A stretch of 41,104 nt of DNA, taken from positions 1-41,104 of the forward strand of contig CAUWGX010000016.1 in assembly GCA_963558565.1 (NCBI GenBank). Direction: 5' to 3'. Both the position numbers and the translations under genes were made by a program. The notes under the pieces are model-generated. The model did not search any database, was not told where the DNA came from, and saw only the letters and a program-made list of their open reading frames with translations. Source of the stretch: Atopostipes sp963558565 (GTDB lineage Bacteria > Bacillota > Bacilli > Lactobacillales > Carnobacteriaceae_A). Positions 41,028 through 41,104 of this stretch are shown one piece after another (positions within the stretch are counted from its first letter, which is position 1; every line of letters starts with the position of its first letter).

Positions 41028-41104
41028 TTATTTCAAAATTATTGTGAACGTTCACTGTTTGTAAACTTTTTTCTAGACTAGAATGCCATTCAGTATCAAA
41101 CAGT

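Overview
The window comes from a low-GC, AT-rich Gram-positive bacterium, most likely a Lactobacillales member (Carnobacteriaceae, Aerococcaceae or Enterococcaceae type). The evidence is strong AGGAGG-type ribosome sites, frequent TTG/GTG starts, PTS operons of both the fructose and mannose/sorbose superfamilies, an RpiR regulator, Lactobacillales-style prophage lysogeny genes and an Erm(A)-like methylase with staphylococcal-type leader peptides. No rRNA, complete tRNA, CRISPR array or intact integrase was seen.

The left half (1 to about 22 kb) is an accessory island rich in phage defence. It opens with an intact Gabija-like pair (gajA/gajB, 125-4002). About 40 bp later comes a roughly 110 bp sequence ending in a tRNA/tmRNA-3'-end-like motif and a terminator. 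A second, diverged copy follows the last defence gene at 21.26-21.37 kb. The two look like att sites of elements stacked at one target. Between them lie: a decayed second OLD/UvrD pair with a 23-bp tandem duplication; a HEPN-like gene; a frameshifted McrB-N/HNH nuclease; an AlbA-2/SNF2 chimera; a minus-strand prophage lysogeny remnant (CI C-terminal domain fused to a nucleoside-diphosphate-kinase fragment, three small membrane proteins, an Ltp-like superinfection-exclusion protein with three repeats, a broken zinc-ribbon gene); a VOC protein; a broken GrpB gene; an erm gene with two leader peptides and an attenuator; IS3 and IS256 remnants; an intact two-gene operon of a GIY-YIG/DUF2075 NTPase with a MazG-like pyrophosphohydrolase; a methylase-like remnant; a broken HEPN/Abi-like gene; and an intact SF2 helicase with an uncharacterised 108-residue partner.

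The right half (22-41 kb) is metabolic. A PRD regulator heads a PTS operon (EIIA, EIIA, EIIB, EIIC) with an AlsE-type epimerase and a transketolase, which fits uptake of a ketose or pentitol (possibly D-allulose) into the pentose phosphate pathway. Next, a minus-strand RpiR regulator with a broken KDPG aldolase diverges from a plus-strand operon: short-type 6-phosphogluconate dehydrogenase, D-2-hydroxyacid dehydrogenase, iron-type alcohol dehydrogenase, mannose-family EIIC-EIID-EIIB, an unknown membrane protein and EIIA. This suggests gluconate or another sugar acid feeding ribulose-5-phosphate. A long-type Gnd, a PfpI/DJ-1 protein and a DnaQ-like exonuclease with an apparent ATC start complete the window.

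For novelty, the best candidates are the GIY-YIG/DUF2075-MazG operon, the helicase/108-aa pair, and the stacked att-like architecture that places each intact defence operon directly beside an att-like repeat.
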